Source: a virus. From it: a stretch of DNA of 29,774 nt. The first letter of the stretch is position 1. Each line of letters starts with the position of its first letter. Below the pieces are notes generated by a model that saw only the letters and a program-made list of their open reading frames with translations, searched no databases and was not told where the DNA came from. The position numbers were made by a program, and so were the translations under genes. The stretch is taken from IMG/VR virus record IMGVR_UViG_3300018405_000050, positions 1 to 29,774 of that record, one strand, 5' to 3'. Below, piece after piece: positions 1-8,168 of the stretch.

Positions 1-2
1 GC

Positions 3-50
3 GATGCGGCCAAGAAAATGTGGAAGACAAGAAGGCAGGCGCAGGCATGA
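3..50 (+). CDS. 3' end of an upstream gene (partial, unknown product)
   Basis: In the third forward frame the window opens with the last 15 codons of a reading frame (DAAKKMWKTRRQAQA) ending at TGA 48-50. That stop overlaps the ATG of the small terminase gene as ATGA, the same junction style used repeatedly downstream. The junction is the main reason to call it. The fragment is too short to assign any function, and its basic, alanine-rich composition is not diagnostic. Confidence 0.35.
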   Translation, partial: DAAKKMWKTRRQAQA

Positions 51-733
51 AAGACGAAGTAGAAGACAGGCTGCAACGCCTCACCGAGACCAAGCGGCAG
101 GCACCGACGACGAACGGCCTCTATGCAGACCCCCTCAACCGGGGCGTCTCGGTGGCGTGGCTCGCCCACGTCTTTCGGATGGAGCAGGCGGCAGTAAAGC
201 GGAAGCTGGAAAATTGCCCGGTCAAGACCCAGCGCCGCCGGGGCGACAAGATGACGACCGTGCTCTACGACCTCCCGACGGCGGCCGCGTTCCTTGTGAC
301 GCCCGCGTTCTCGACGGCCGAGTATATGCGAGCGGTGCGGCGGCGCGATCTGCCGCCCGCCCTCCAACAAACGATCTGGGACGCGCTGCTGAAGCGGCAG
401 AAGTGGGAAGAGAACGCCGGGCAGCTCTGGCGAACGGAGAAGATCAGGACCGTGCTCGGCTCCACCTTCCAGACGATCAAGTTCACCATGCAGCTCTGGA
501 TCGACACGCTCGAACGGCAGGTCGAGGTCTCCGACGAGCAGCGCGAAATCATCGTCGGTCTGGTGGACGGTCTTCAGGCGGAACTCTATGACGCCCTGAT
601 ACAGCAGATGAACGAGAACGCCACCGGGCCGCAGCTCGAAGAGATGGACGAGCTGGTGGGAGAGAGCGGGACGGTCGGGGAGACCATCGCCCGGGTCGAG
701 AGTGAAGATGACGAGATCGAGCAACTGATATGA
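47..733 (+). CDS. Terminase small subunit-like DNA-packaging protein (Nu1/DUF1441-type)
   Basis: Likely DNA-recognition subunit of the terminase that selects and cuts phage DNA for packaging. Residues of about 30-95 form a helix-turn-helix-like segment (VSVAWLAHVFRM then VKRKLENCP) followed by a YDLPTAAAFLVTP stretch. This layout is typical of Nu1/DUF1441-type phage proteins, in which a DNA-binding helix pair precedes a YDL-x-x-A motif. The rest is helical and charged, with an acidic C-terminus (ESEDDEIEQLI) suitable for contacting the large subunit. I chose ATG 47 because it forms an ATGA overlap with the preceding frame and has AAGG at 32-35; a GTG at 20 would add nine residues. The stop overlaps an ATG at 730, directly before the large terminase. 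The family call rests on position and motif recall, so it is moderate. Confidence 0.7.
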   Translation: MKDEVEDRLQRLTETKRQAPTTNGLYADPLNRGVSVAWLAHVFRMEQAAVKRKLENCPVKTQRRRGDKMTTVLYDLPTAAAFLVTPAFSTAEYMRAVRRRDLPPALQQTIWDALLKRQKWEENAGQLWRTEKIRTVLGSTFQTIKFTMQLWIDTLERQVEVSDEQREIIVGLVDGLQAELYDALIQQMNENATGPQLEEMDELVGESGTVGETIARVESEDDEIEQLI

Positions 734-774
734 AGATCGCAGGCCGCCGAGAGCTGAAGGGGAGACCCGCCAGC

Positions 775-2907
775 ATGAACACTCTGGAATCTCTGATCGT
801 GGATTCCGCTGCGGCCGCGCGCCCGCCCGAACGCCTGACGGTTTCGCAGGCGGCCGAGAAATACCGTCAGATCAACAACCCCGGGGCCTACGTCGGCCCG
901 TGGGAGAACGACACGACGCCCTACCTCGTCGAGCCCATGAACGAGCTGCAATCGCTGCTCTACGACAGCATGATCTTCGCTGGCCCCGCGCAGTGCGGGA
1001 AGACGGACATGGCCCTCAACTGGATCGGCTACAGCGCGGTCAGCGACCCGGCCGACATGATGGTGATCCAGACCTCGAACGTGACGGCTCGCGACTTCTC
1101 GATGCGCCGGATCGACCGTCTGCACCGCCATAGCCGCGCCATCGGGGAGAAGCTGGTGCCCGGCAAGGCGGCCGACAACACCTTCGACAAGCACTACCGA
1201 TCCGGGATGCTCCTGACGCTCTCGTGGCCGACGATCAACGAACTCTCGGGTAAGCCCATCCCCCGGCTCTGGTTGACGGACTATGACCGGATGCCCGAGG
1301 ACGTGGACGGCGAGGGCAACGCCTTCGACCTCGCGCGGAAGCGCGCGACGACCTTCAGGCGCTATGCCATGTGCGCGGCCGAGTCCTCGCCCGGCTACGC
1401 GGTGGAGAACCCGAAGTGGGTGCGCAAGACCCGGCACGAGGCCCCGCCGACACGCGGCATCCTCGCGCTCTACAACCGGGGCGACCGGCGGCGCTGGTAT
1501 TGGCGCTGCATCGAATGTAGCAACGCCTTCGAGCCTTCCTTCGAGCTGCTGGACTGGCCCGACTCCGAGGACATCATGGAGGCGGCCGAGGGCGTCACGC
1601 TCGTCTGCCCGCACTGCAACCATCGCTACCACCACGACCCCGGCCACGGCCCCGGAAAGCACGAGATGAACCGCTCCGGCCGGTGGATCAAGGACGGCCA
1701 GCTCTGGACGCCCGAGGGCCTGATCGTCGGGACGGCCTCGCGCTCGTCCACGGCCTCGTTCTGGTTGAAGGGGGTGGCGGCCGCGTTCTCCGACTGGAAA
1801 ACGCTCGTGCATCGCTACCTGACGGCCGAGGCGGAATACGAGAGCACCGGGTCGGAGGAAGCCCTGAAGGCGACGGTCAACACGGATCAGGGGGAAGCCT
1901 ACACCCCCAAGAGCCTTGCGAACGACCGGGTGCCGGAAGCGATCAAGGCCCGGGCTCGCGATCTGGGCGACCGGGTTGTTCCGGTCGGCGTCCGGTTCTT
2001 GGTCGCCTCAATCGACGTGCAGAAGAACCGCTTCGTCGTGCAGGTCCACGGGATCGCAGCCAATGGCGACATCTACGTGATCGACCGCTTCGAGATTCGG
2101 CACTCCAAGCGCCCGGACCCGGAGCGCGAGGATCAGGTGCTTTGGGTGAACCCCGGGGCCTATCCCGAGGACTGGAAGCTGGTGGCCGAGCAGGTGATCC
2201 AGAAGAGCTACGAGCTGGGCGACGGCTCGGGACGCAAGATGGCGATTCGCTTCACCGTCTGCGACTCCGGCGGTAAAGAGGGCGTCACGGCGAACGCCTA
2301 TGACTTCGTGCGCTGGCTCCGGCACGGCGACCCCGTGGGGGAAGACGGCAAGCCCCTCCCGACCGAGGACCAAGGCGAGTATGAGTGGCAGCACGGCATG
2401 GCTGGGCGGTTCACTCTGCTGAAGGGTGCCTCGACCAAGAACGCCCCCCGGGTGAAGATTGACTTCCCTGATTCCCAAAGAAAAGACCGACATGCAGGCG
2501 CACGCGGGGAAATCCCGGTGCTCTTCATCAACACGAACTTGGTCAAGGATATGGTCGATCACCGGCTGGATCGCACGGAGCCCGGCGGCCGGTTCGTGTT
2601 CCCGAACTGGCTGGGCGACAACTTCTATACCGAGCTGACGGTCGAGGTCAAAGACCCGAACAAGGGTTGGCTCAACCCCAAGAGATACCGCAACGAAAGC
2701 TGGGACTTGCTCGCTTACTGCATGGCGGCTACTCTGACACCGACGATCAACCTTGAACGGCTCGATCTCGTAGGGGAACCTCCGCTCTGGGCTGCTGAAT
2801 GGGACGAGAACGATCTGGTATTTGACCCGGTTGTGAACGATAAGCCCTTTGACGCGGAACAGAAGACCCGGCGCTCGTTCAAAGACCTTGCAGGGAGCCT
2901 CGCATGA
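775..2907 (+). CDS. terL: Terminase large subunit (lambda GpA family ATPase/nuclease)
   Basis: Motor ATPase and endonuclease that pumps DNA into the prohead. Numbering from ATG 775, the Walker A motif is GPAQCGKT (70-77) and a Walker B-like stretch is LWLTDYD (165-171). A four-cysteine zinc ribbon follows (CxxC at 245/248 and 278/281), a hallmark of GpA-type terminases. The C-terminal nuclease shows the expected acidic residues: Asp414 in ASIDVQ, Asp497 in CDSGGKEG and Asp644 in WDLLAY. The 710 aa length is near that of lambda gpA (641). ATG 775 has AAGGGGAG upstream (757-764) and starts just before the usual RLTVSQAAEKYR segment. An in-frame ATG at 730 overlapping the previous stop would add 15 basic residues and is the alternative start. 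The next gene begins in an ATGA overlap at 2904. Confidence 0.96.
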   Translation: MNTLESLIVDSAAAARPPERLTVSQAAEKYRQINNPGAYVGPWENDTTPYLVEPMNELQSLLYDSMIFAGPAQCGKTDMALNWIGYSAVSDPADMMVIQTSNVTARDFSMRRIDRLHRHSRAIGEKLVPGKAADNTFDKHYRSGMLLTLSWPTINELSGKPIPRLWLTDYDRMPEDVDGEGNAFDLARKRATTFRRYAMCAAESSPGYAVENPKWVRKTRHEAPPTRGILALYNRGDRRRWYWRCIECSNAFEPSFELLDWPDSEDIMEAAEGVTLVCPHCNHRYHHDPGHGPGKHEMNRSGRWIKDGQLWTPEGLIVGTASRSSTASFWLKGVAAAFSDWKTLVHRYLTAEAEYESTGSEEALKATVNTDQGEAYTPKSLANDRVPEAIKARARDLGDRVVPVGVRFLVASIDVQKNRFVVQVHGIAANGDIYVIDRFEIRHSKRPDPEREDQVLWVNPGAYPEDWKLVAEQVIQKSYELGDGSGRKMAIRFTVCDSGGKEGVTANAYDFVRWLRHGDPVGEDGKPLPTEDQGEYEWQHGMAGRFTLLKGASTKNAPRVKIDFPDSQRKDRHAGARGEIPVLFINTNLVKDMVDHRLDRTEPGGRFVFPNWLGDNFYTELTVEVKDPNKGWLNPKRYRNESWDLLAYCMAATLTPTINLERLDLVGEPPLWAAEWDENDLVFDPVVNDKPFDAEQKTRRSFKDLAGSLA

Positions 2908-3140
2908 GCCTTACTACCGAACAGCGGACCCTCTACGAAACGCGCCTCGCGGACGCAGAGACAGCATACCACGACCTGCGCCTTGGCAAGCAAGCCCGGG
3001 TCTTCGTTGACCAGAACGGCGAGCGCGTGGAGTTCGCGGTTGCCAATGCAGGTCGTCTTCAGGCATACATCACGGAACTGAAGTCCCTTCTCGGCAAGCC
3101 GACGGGGATCACCGGGCCGTTGAACGCATGGATGCTCTGA
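2904..3140 (+). CDS. gpW-like head-to-tail connector protein
   Basis: Small protein (78 aa) of the lambda gpW family, which seals the packaged head below the portal and forms the platform for tail attachment. The sequence follows the gpW pattern: an N-terminal helix with AYHDLRLGKQ, a beta hairpin (RVFVDQNGERVEFAVAN), then the helix GRLQAYITELKSLLG and a short tail. Lambda gpW is 68 aa with the same helix-hairpin-helix layout. It lies exactly between large terminase and portal, as in lambda. Its ATG overlaps the terL stop (ATGA), with AGGGAG at 2892-2897 as ribosome site, and the TGACATG junction at 3138-3144 couples it to the portal gene. Confidence 0.92.
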   Translation: MSLTTEQRTLYETRLADAETAYHDLRLGKQARVFVDQNGERVEFAVANAGRLQAYITELKSLLGKPTGITGPLNAWML

Positions 3141-3141
3141 C

Positions 3142-4836
3142 ATGGAAGACTTGACCACGCACGAGCTGCGGGAAATTGACAGCCTAGTCGGATCGCCCCT
3201 GCCGGTTTCTGCCGCGCTGGGGCGTGGTGGTTACGACGGCGCAGCCCGCATGGACAAGCAGATCGCCGGGTGGCGGCCCGCGCTTCAGTCGGCCGACCTC
3301 GACATGCTCCCGGACAAGGACACGCTGGACGCACGAGCGCGCGACCTCGGCCGGAACGACGGCTACGTCCAAGGCGGTGCGCAGCTCCACAAGGACTCCA
3401 TCGTCGGGGCCTTCTACATGCTCAACGCGAAGCCCTCGTGGGCCGTGCTGGGCAAGGATGAAGAGTGGGCCGAGGCTTTTCAGGAAGAGGTCGAGCAGAA
3501 GTTCACCCTCTGGGCAGAGAGCCCGCAGAATTGGGTGGACGCTTCCCGGCAGAATGACTTCACTGGCCTGATCCGGTTGGCCGTGGGCGTGACCGTCTTC
3601 GGCGGCGAGGTTCTGGCGACGGTCGAGTGGCCGAAGCAGCAGGCCCGGGAGTTCAACACGGCGATCCAGATGATCGACCCTGACCGACTCTCGACGCCGA
3701 CCACCATGCAGTTCGATTCGCGCATCCGTGGCGGGATCAAGAAAGACCCCTACGGTGCTCCGATCTCCGCGTTCATCCGCACCCGGCACCCAGCCGACTA
3801 CCACTTCCCCTACGGCTCGGCCGGAAGCATGGAGCAGTGGTGGAAGGAAGTGCCGTGGCGCAAGCCTTGGGGCCGTGCGCAGGTTCTCTACTTCCGGGAA
3901 CAGAAGCGCGTGGACCAGACCCGGGCCGTGGCTGACATGGCTGCCGGTCTCCGGGAGATTGCGATCACCCGCAAGTTCCGGGACGTGACGCTTCAGAAGG
4001 CCGTCCTCGCGGCGACCTACGCGGCCACCATCGAATCGGAGCTGCCCGCGCAGGCGGTCTACGAACAGCTCGGCGCTGGCGGCGGCGGGCAGGGGTCGTT
4101 TGGCTCCGGTGCGGTGGACTATGCCTCGCACTTCCTCGAAGCCGTCAACGAGTATGTCGGGGCCTCGAAGAACATGCTGATCGACGGGGTGAAAATCCCG
4201 CACCTGTTCCCGGGCACCAAGCTCAACTTCCAGAACGCCGGGGCTCCGCAGGGCGTCGGTCAGGACTTCGAGCAATCGCTGCTGCGCTACGTCGCGGTCT
4301 CGCTCGGCGTGTCCTACGAGGAACTGTCCAAGGACTACACCAAGACGAACTACTCGTCCGCCCGGGCGGCGATGGCGAACACGTGGAAGTTCATGCAGTC
4401 CCGGAAGCGGATCATCGCGGACGCGATGGCGAACTCGATCTACCGGCTCTGGCTGGAAGAGGCGATCAACAAGGACATGCTCACGACGTTCCCTGCGTCC
4501 GAGGCCGACAAGCTCTACACCAACGGCTATCAGAACCTCATGTTCGACGCGCTGGCGGAAGCGGACTGGATCGGCGCGGCGCGCGGCCAGATCGACGAGC
4601 TGAAAGAAACCCAAGCGGCCGTGTTGCGGATCAAGTATGGTCTCTCCACGCACGAAGACGAACTCGCGCGACTCGGCAAAGACTGGCGCAAGACCTACGC
4701 CCAGCTCGAACGCGAGAAGAAAGAACGGGAGCTGCGGAATATCGAGCTTCAGGAAGACAACAGCGTCAACGCCGCCTCCGGGACTCCGCGAGAGCAGGAA
4801 GACGACGGAACGGGAGGCCGAGATGCCGACGAATAA
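3142..4836 (+). CDS. Portal protein (lambda gpB family)
   Basis: Forms the dodecameric portal ring through which DNA enters and leaves the capsid. The sequence carries the family's N-terminal signature (ARDLGRNDGYVQGG followed by SIVGAFYML, about 65-95) and the C-terminal core signature LGVSYEELSKDY then NYSSARAAM, with Tyr404 starting YSSAR. This is the lambda-type rather than the HK97-type portal. The C-terminus is charged and probably flexible (EKKERELRNIELQEDN). The 564 aa length is close to lambda gpB (533). No strong ribosome site precedes ATG 3142, so the gene probably relies on coupling from the gpW-like gene through the one-base gap. The 3' end overlaps the protease start at 4823 by 14 bases. 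Confidence 0.95.
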   Translation: MEDLTTHELREIDSLVGSPLPVSAALGRGGYDGAARMDKQIAGWRPALQSADLDMLPDKDTLDARARDLGRNDGYVQGGAQLHKDSIVGAFYMLNAKPSWAVLGKDEEWAEAFQEEVEQKFTLWAESPQNWVDASRQNDFTGLIRLAVGVTVFGGEVLATVEWPKQQAREFNTAIQMIDPDRLSTPTTMQFDSRIRGGIKKDPYGAPISAFIRTRHPADYHFPYGSAGSMEQWWKEVPWRKPWGRAQVLYFREQKRVDQTRAVADMAAGLREIAITRKFRDVTLQKAVLAATYAATIESELPAQAVYEQLGAGGGGQGSFGSGAVDYASHFLEAVNEYVGASKNMLIDGVKIPHLFPGTKLNFQNAGAPQGVGQDFEQSLLRYVAVSLGVSYEELSKDYTKTNYSSARAAMANTWKFMQSRKRIIADAMANSIYRLWLEEAINKDMLTTFPASEADKLYTNGYQNLMFDALAEADWIGAARGQIDELKETQAAVLRIKYGLSTHEDELARLGKDWRKTYAQLEREKKERELRNIELQEDNSVNAASGTPREQEDDGTGGRDADE

Positions 4837-6136
4837 CCTTCACCCGCTGGCGCAAGCCTTCTCTGGGGAGCCACTGCTGATCGAGCCTGCCAAGGTCGAT
4901 GTCATCGCCTCGACGATCCAGTATCTCTCGACGGACCCGGACGCGGCCAAGCTGCTCAACGAGGGTATGTCGGCCGCGTCCATGCAGGCAGACGAGTTCT
5001 GGGGCCGGGATGAACACCCCTACCGCCCCTACGTCGTCCACAACGGCGTGCTTCAGATTCCGGTGCAAGGCACGCTCCTGAATCGCTTCAGCTACCAGTT
5101 CGGCCGCTGGGCGACCGGCTACAAGTATATCGAGATGGCACTGGCCCGGGGCGTTGCCGACCCGCAGGTGAAAGCCATCGCTCTGATCTGCGACAGCCCC
5201 GGCGGCGAGGTCGCGGGCTGCTTCGAGCTGGCCGACAAGATTTACGAGGCCCGGCAGGAAAAGCCGATCCGTGCGTTCGCGGCGGATCACGCCTACTCTG
5301 CGGCCTATGCGCTCGCCAGCTCGGCAACCGATGTCGTCGTCACGCGCTCGGGAGGCACCGGCTCGGTCGGCGTCGTCACCGCGCATATCGACGTGTCCGG
5401 TGCGATGGAGCGCATGGGAATCAAGATGACCCTGATCTACGCCGGGAAACATAAGGTTGACGGCAATGCCTACGAGAAGTTGCCTGATTCGGTAAAAGAC
5501 CGTATTCAGGGGAGAATCGACAAAATCTACGGTTCGTTCACGGGAATGGTTGCCCGGAACCGTGGGATCGAGGATAAAGATGTCAGAGCAACCGAGGCTT
5601 TGACTTACGACGCGCAGGACTCCACGGCGCAGGGTTTTGCGGATAGGATCGGGGCGCTTGACGAAGAGATGGTCATCTTCACGCAAGAAGTGGCCGAAGC
5701 AGAGGATGAACAAATGAGCTTCACGCAGGAACAAATGGACGCAGCGATCTCGGCCGCAAAGGCTGAAGGACATGCGGCCGGGTTGGCCGAGGGCAAGTCC
5801 CAAGGCACCAATGACGGTATGACCGCAGAGCGCGAGCGCGTGACTGCGATCATGGGCTCGGACGAGGCGAAGAAGCGCCCGGCCGCAGCGCAGATGATGG
5901 TCGATCTCGGCGTCCCCGCCGACAAGGCCAGCGAACAGCTCGCGAAGCTGCCGGAAGAAGCCGTGGCCCCCAAGGGCGACGCTCCGAAGGGCAAGCAGAA
6001 GTCGGGCTTCGAGGCCGCGATGGAAAACGGCAACCCGAACGTCGGCGCAGAAACCGGCGACGAGGGCAACGACCAGATGTCGGTTCCCGACTCGATCTTC
6101 GCATCGGCGGGCTACTCCCCGGCGAAGGCCAACTGA
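4823..6136 (+). CDS. Prohead protease with C-terminal scaffold (S49 family, lambda gpC type)
   Basis: ClpP/SppA-fold serine peptidase that processes the prohead, with the scaffold fused at its C-terminus as in lambda gpC. The catalytic serine is likely Ser159 in AYSAAYALA. The catalytic lysine is likely Lys211 in AGKHKVDGN, the usual S49 Ser-Lys dyad. The stretch CDSPGGEVAG (about 130-139) matches the oxyanion-side motif of the family. After about residue 295 the protein turns charged and helical, typical of a scaffold. The frame is open further upstream to 4637, but ATG 4823 is preferred because GGGAGG lies at 4812-4817 and family homology begins near LHPLAQAF. The gene is 437 aa, compared with 439 for lambda gpC. 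GC content dips around 5440-5760, just before the internal scaffold start. Confidence 0.92.
   Translation: MPTNNLHPLAQAFSGEPLLIEPAKVDVIASTIQYLSTDPDAAKLLNEGMSAASMQADEFWGRDEHPYRPYVVHNGVLQIPVQGTLLNRFSYQFGRWATGYKYIEMALARGVADPQVKAIALICDSPGGEVAGCFELADKIYEARQEKPIRAFAADHAYSAAYALASSATDVVVTRSGGTGSVGVVTAHIDVSGAMERMGIKMTLIYAGKHKVDGNAYEKLPDSVKDRIQGRIDKIYGSFTGMVARNRGIEDKDVRATEALTYDAQDSTAQGFADRIGALDEEMVIFTQEVAEAEDEQMSFTQEQMDAAISAAKAEGHAAGLAEGKSQGTNDGMTAERERVTAIMGSDEAKKRPAAAQMMVDLGVPADKASEQLAKLPEEAVAPKGDAPKGKQKSGFEAAMENGNPNVGAETGDEGNDQMSVPDSIFASAGYSPAKAN
5714..6136 (+). CDS. Nested in-frame scaffold protein (Nu3-like)
   Basis: Probable independently initiated scaffold protein of 140 aa, sharing frame and stop with the protease gene, as Nu3 does within lambda C. 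Its ATG at 5714 follows GAGGATGA (5702-5709), a credible ribosome site eight bases upstream, in a locally AT-richer stretch that would be poorly structured. The product begins MSFTQEQMDAAISAAKAEG and is rich in Ala, Glu, Lys and Gln with no globular motif, as expected of a capsid scaffold that is later degraded. The nested organisation is known for lambda-type protease genes. That this start is used here is inference from the ribosome site and the domain boundary. Confidence 0.7.
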   Translation: MSFTQEQMDAAISAAKAEGHAAGLAEGKSQGTNDGMTAERERVTAIMGSDEAKKRPAAAQMMVDLGVPADKASEQLAKLPEEAVAPKGDAPKGKQKSGFEAAMENGNPNVGAETGDEGNDQMSVPDSIFASAGYSPAKAN

Positions 6137-6198
6137 TCTTTCACCCGGCGACCCCATAAGGGGCGTCTTGCAACCCCAAGCCAAAGAGGTAATCCAAC

Positions 6199-6648
6199 AT
6201 GGCTACGATTAACCCGAAGAACGGCGACCTCACGGCTGGCGTCGCCGGTCAGTCTTCCGACATCATCAACGCCAGCCCCGATCCGCTGGTCACTGGCGAC
6301 GCCCCGGCGCTCTACACCGAGCCGCTTCCCGTCGCTGCTGACATGGTGCTCGCGGCTCGCGAAGTCGTCGGCTTCGATGCCAACGACAACATCATCCCGG
6401 CCGTTCTGGACTCCGTCACCCCGGCGAACAGCGTGCAGGCCATCGGCTTCGTGATGTATGCCATCGACACGACCGGCGAAGCCGACGGTGCGGTGGAAGT
6501 CGAAGTCGTTCGCGGCGGCGTCTTCAACCCCGACCTGCTGGTCTGGGAAGATGGCTTCGCCACCGATGCCGACCGGCGTGCTGCTTTCCGTGGGGCTCCG
6601 AGCCCGACGGCGATCATCATCCGCAAACCCACCACCATGACGGTCTGA
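6199..6648 (+). CDS. Head decoration protein (lambda gpD family)
   Basis: Trimeric capsid-stabilising protein that binds the outside of the expanded head. The C-terminal part contains the family's GGVFNPDLLVWEDG stretch. The whole 149 aa protein is beta-rich with little charge, like gpD (110 aa) and its longer relatives. It sits between the protease-scaffold gene and the major capsid gene, exactly as gpD does. AGAGG at 6185-6189 is the ribosome site. A 62-base spacer precedes it, a departure from the tight overlaps seen in the packaging genes; I see no convincing promoter there. Codon use is strongly GC-biased, consistent with high expression. Confidence 0.9.
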   Translation: MATINPKNGDLTAGVAGQSSDIINASPDPLVTGDAPALYTEPLPVAADMVLAAREVVGFDANDNIIPAVLDSVTPANSVQAIGFVMYAIDTTGEADGAVEVEVVRGGVFNPDLLVWEDGFATDADRRAAFRGAPSPTAIIIRKPTTMTV

Positions 6649-6689
6649 TCCAGACCTGAAGCGAGAGACAGAAAGGAAAGAGGACCGAC

Positions 6690-7775
6690 ATGGCACTCGA
6701 CATTTACACTCCGCTTGATCTCTACCGGGTCATGTTCGACCCGCGCCAGACGATCAAGACGAGCCACTGGCTCGACATGTTCTTCCCGAACAGCTTCTAC
6801 TCCACGCAGGAGCAGATCGCGTTCGACAAGATCAGCGCGTCGCGCCCCATCGCGCCGTTCATGCTGCCGAATGAACCCGGCAAGCCGATCTACCGTCGGG
6901 AAGGCGAACGGATCGAGACCTTCAAACCGGCCTACACCAAGCCGAAGGACGCGATCCGTCCGAGCGAGATGCTGGCACTTCAGCCGGGCGAACTGGCCCG
7001 CCGTCAGGCGCTTCAGTCCCCCGCCGCGCGCTACAACGCGGAAGTGATTCGCATCACCAACTACCAGCGCGACGCGATCATGCGCCTCTGGGACTACATG
7101 GCGGCGAAGGTCATCCTCGACGGCCAGATCACCATCACCTACCAAGGCCCCTCCGGCGGCCCCGGTCAGCGCGTGGTGCTGGACTTCGGCCGGGATGCCG
7201 GGCACACCATCATCCTCGGGGCTGGCGCTCGCTGGGGTGAAGCTGGCGTCAACATCTTCAACTCGTGCCAGACCTACATCGACACCGTGGCGAACGCGGA
7301 GTTCGGTGGCTCGGTCACGGACATCATCCTCGGCTCGGCTGCCGCCGTCCCGTTCATGGCGTCCGACGACATCGACAAGAAGATGGACTCGAACTTCACC
7401 AACACGACCGGCGTGGACATCAATCGGGGCCTGATCCGCACCGATCCGATGAACCCGTTCACCATGCTCGGCACGCTCGGCTCGGGCGTCCGCGTCTGGC
7501 GCTACGCCGGGCCGGGGTCGAAGTTCCAGAACAACGACGGCTCCTACACCGACATCATGGACCCGCGCGATGCTCTGTTCATCAGCCCGGCCGTGGACGG
7601 CGTGAAGGCGTTCGGGGCGATCCTCGACAACGCGGCGAACCTCGAAGTCGCGGACATCTTCACGAAGATGTGGGATCAGGAAGACCCGTCGGCTCGCTTC
7701 GTCATGTCGCAGTCGGCTCCGCTCATGATCCCGACCAACCCGAACTGCACCCTGCGCGTTCGCGTGGTCGCCTGA
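6690..7775 (+). CDS. Major capsid protein (lambda gpE family)
   Basis: Main shell protein of the icosahedral head. The 361 aa length compares with 341 for lambda gpE. The N-terminal segment (YTPLDLYRVMF, then DMFFPNSFYS), the internal RPIAPFMLPNEPGKPIYRREG region with a following GELARRQALQS, and the closing MSQSAPLMIPTNPNCTLR segment match the Phage_cap_E layout. The E-type fold is expected to be HK97-like. Two good ribosome sites lie upstream (AAAGGA at 6672 and AAGAGGA at 6678-6684), the strongest initiation region in the window, consistent with the most abundant virion protein. A strong hairpin follows the stop (7796-7817). Confidence 0.95.
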   Translation: MALDIYTPLDLYRVMFDPRQTIKTSHWLDMFFPNSFYSTQEQIAFDKISASRPIAPFMLPNEPGKPIYRREGERIETFKPAYTKPKDAIRPSEMLALQPGELARRQALQSPAARYNAEVIRITNYQRDAIMRLWDYMAAKVILDGQITITYQGPSGGPGQRVVLDFGRDAGHTIILGAGARWGEAGVNIFNSCQTYIDTVANAEFGGSVTDIILGSAAAVPFMASDDIDKKMDSNFTNTTGVDINRGLIRTDPMNPFTMLGTLGSGVRVWRYAGPGSKFQNNDGSYTDIMDPRDALFISPAVDGVKAFGAILDNAANLEVADIFTKMWDQEDPSARFVMSQSAPLMIPTNPNCTLRVRVVA

Positions 7776-7795
7776 TCTGACGGCCTGAGACAAAG

Positions 7796-7817
7796 CCCGG
7801 TCCCTTCGGGGGCCGGG
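7796..7817 (+). terminator. UUCG-loop hairpin after the capsid gene
   Basis: A 9-bp stem (7796-7804 with 7809-7817; eight Watson-Crick pairs plus one U-G) closes a UUCG tetraloop with a C-G closing pair, an exceptionally stable RNA structure. It lies 20 bases after the capsid stop. No U-tract follows, so it may be a partial terminator, a processing site or an mRNA-stabilising 3' end rather than a full intrinsic terminator. Confidence 0.65.
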
Positions 7818-7856
7818 TGAACCGCAAGACCACCAACCCTGACCACGGAGACCAAG

Positions 7857-8165
7857 ATGGACCTCATCGCACTGACCACCATCCAGCGGGCCAAGAAGCC
7901 CGGCAAGGACGCCACCGCCACCACCAAGGCCGTTCCGCCCGAGATCGAGACGATCAAGAAGGGCGCGAAGTTCTCGGCCGACAAGGAGCAGGCCGAAGAG
8001 CTGATCGCCAGCAAGGCCGCCGTCGAGGACAAGGAAGCGGCGAAGAAGACCGCTGCCAAGGCCCCGGCCAAGAACACCAAGACCAGCTCGGCCGCTGCCG
8101 CGAAGCAGCAGGACGACAAGTCGGGCGACGACGACAAGTCGGGCGACGGCGAGGATATGGTCTAA
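7857..8165 (+). CDS. Small FI-position protein, Lys/Ala/Asp-rich, unknown function
   Basis: This 102 aa protein lies where lambda encodes gpFI, an accessory packaging factor, but I see no clear sequence similarity to gpFI. Residues 1-56 may be folded (MDLIALTTI, then GAKFSADKEQAEELIASKAAVE). They resemble short phage proteins in which an alpha-helical EAxxLI segment ends the domain. Residues 57-102 look disordered and highly charged (lysine/alanine, then acidic), and include two copies of DDKSGD. The ribosome site is GGAG at 7847-7850. It could influence packaging or head completion by position; that is inference. Confidence 0.72.
   Translation: MDLIALTTIQRAKKPGKDATATTKAVPPEIETIKKGAKFSADKEQAEELIASKAAVEDKEAAKKTAAKAPAKNTKTSSAAAAKQQDDKSGDDDKSGDGEDMV
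8112..8147 (+). repeat. Perfect 18-bp tandem duplication within the FI-position gene
   Basis: The unit GACGACAAGTCGGGCGAC occurs twice back to back (8112-8129 and 8130-8147), encoding DDKSGD twice in the acidic tail. The reading frame is preserved, so copy number could vary without disrupting the gene. Confidence 0.9.
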
Positions 8166-8168
8166 GCC

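Noticed and set aside
4637-4822. Upstream in-frame extension of the protease gene
   Set aside because: It overlaps the portal gene, lacks protease homology and has shadow composition. ATG 4823 has GGGAGG just upstream.
6144-6180. Possible hairpin after the protease gene (CCCC-ATAA-GGGG)
   Set aside because: The stem is only four base pairs before mismatches, much weaker than the two UUCG hairpins.
6168-6198. Possible promoter before the decoration gene (TTGCAA at 6168-6173)
   Set aside because: At 17-base spacing the -10 candidate is a poor match and overlaps the ribosome site region. Not supportable by eye.
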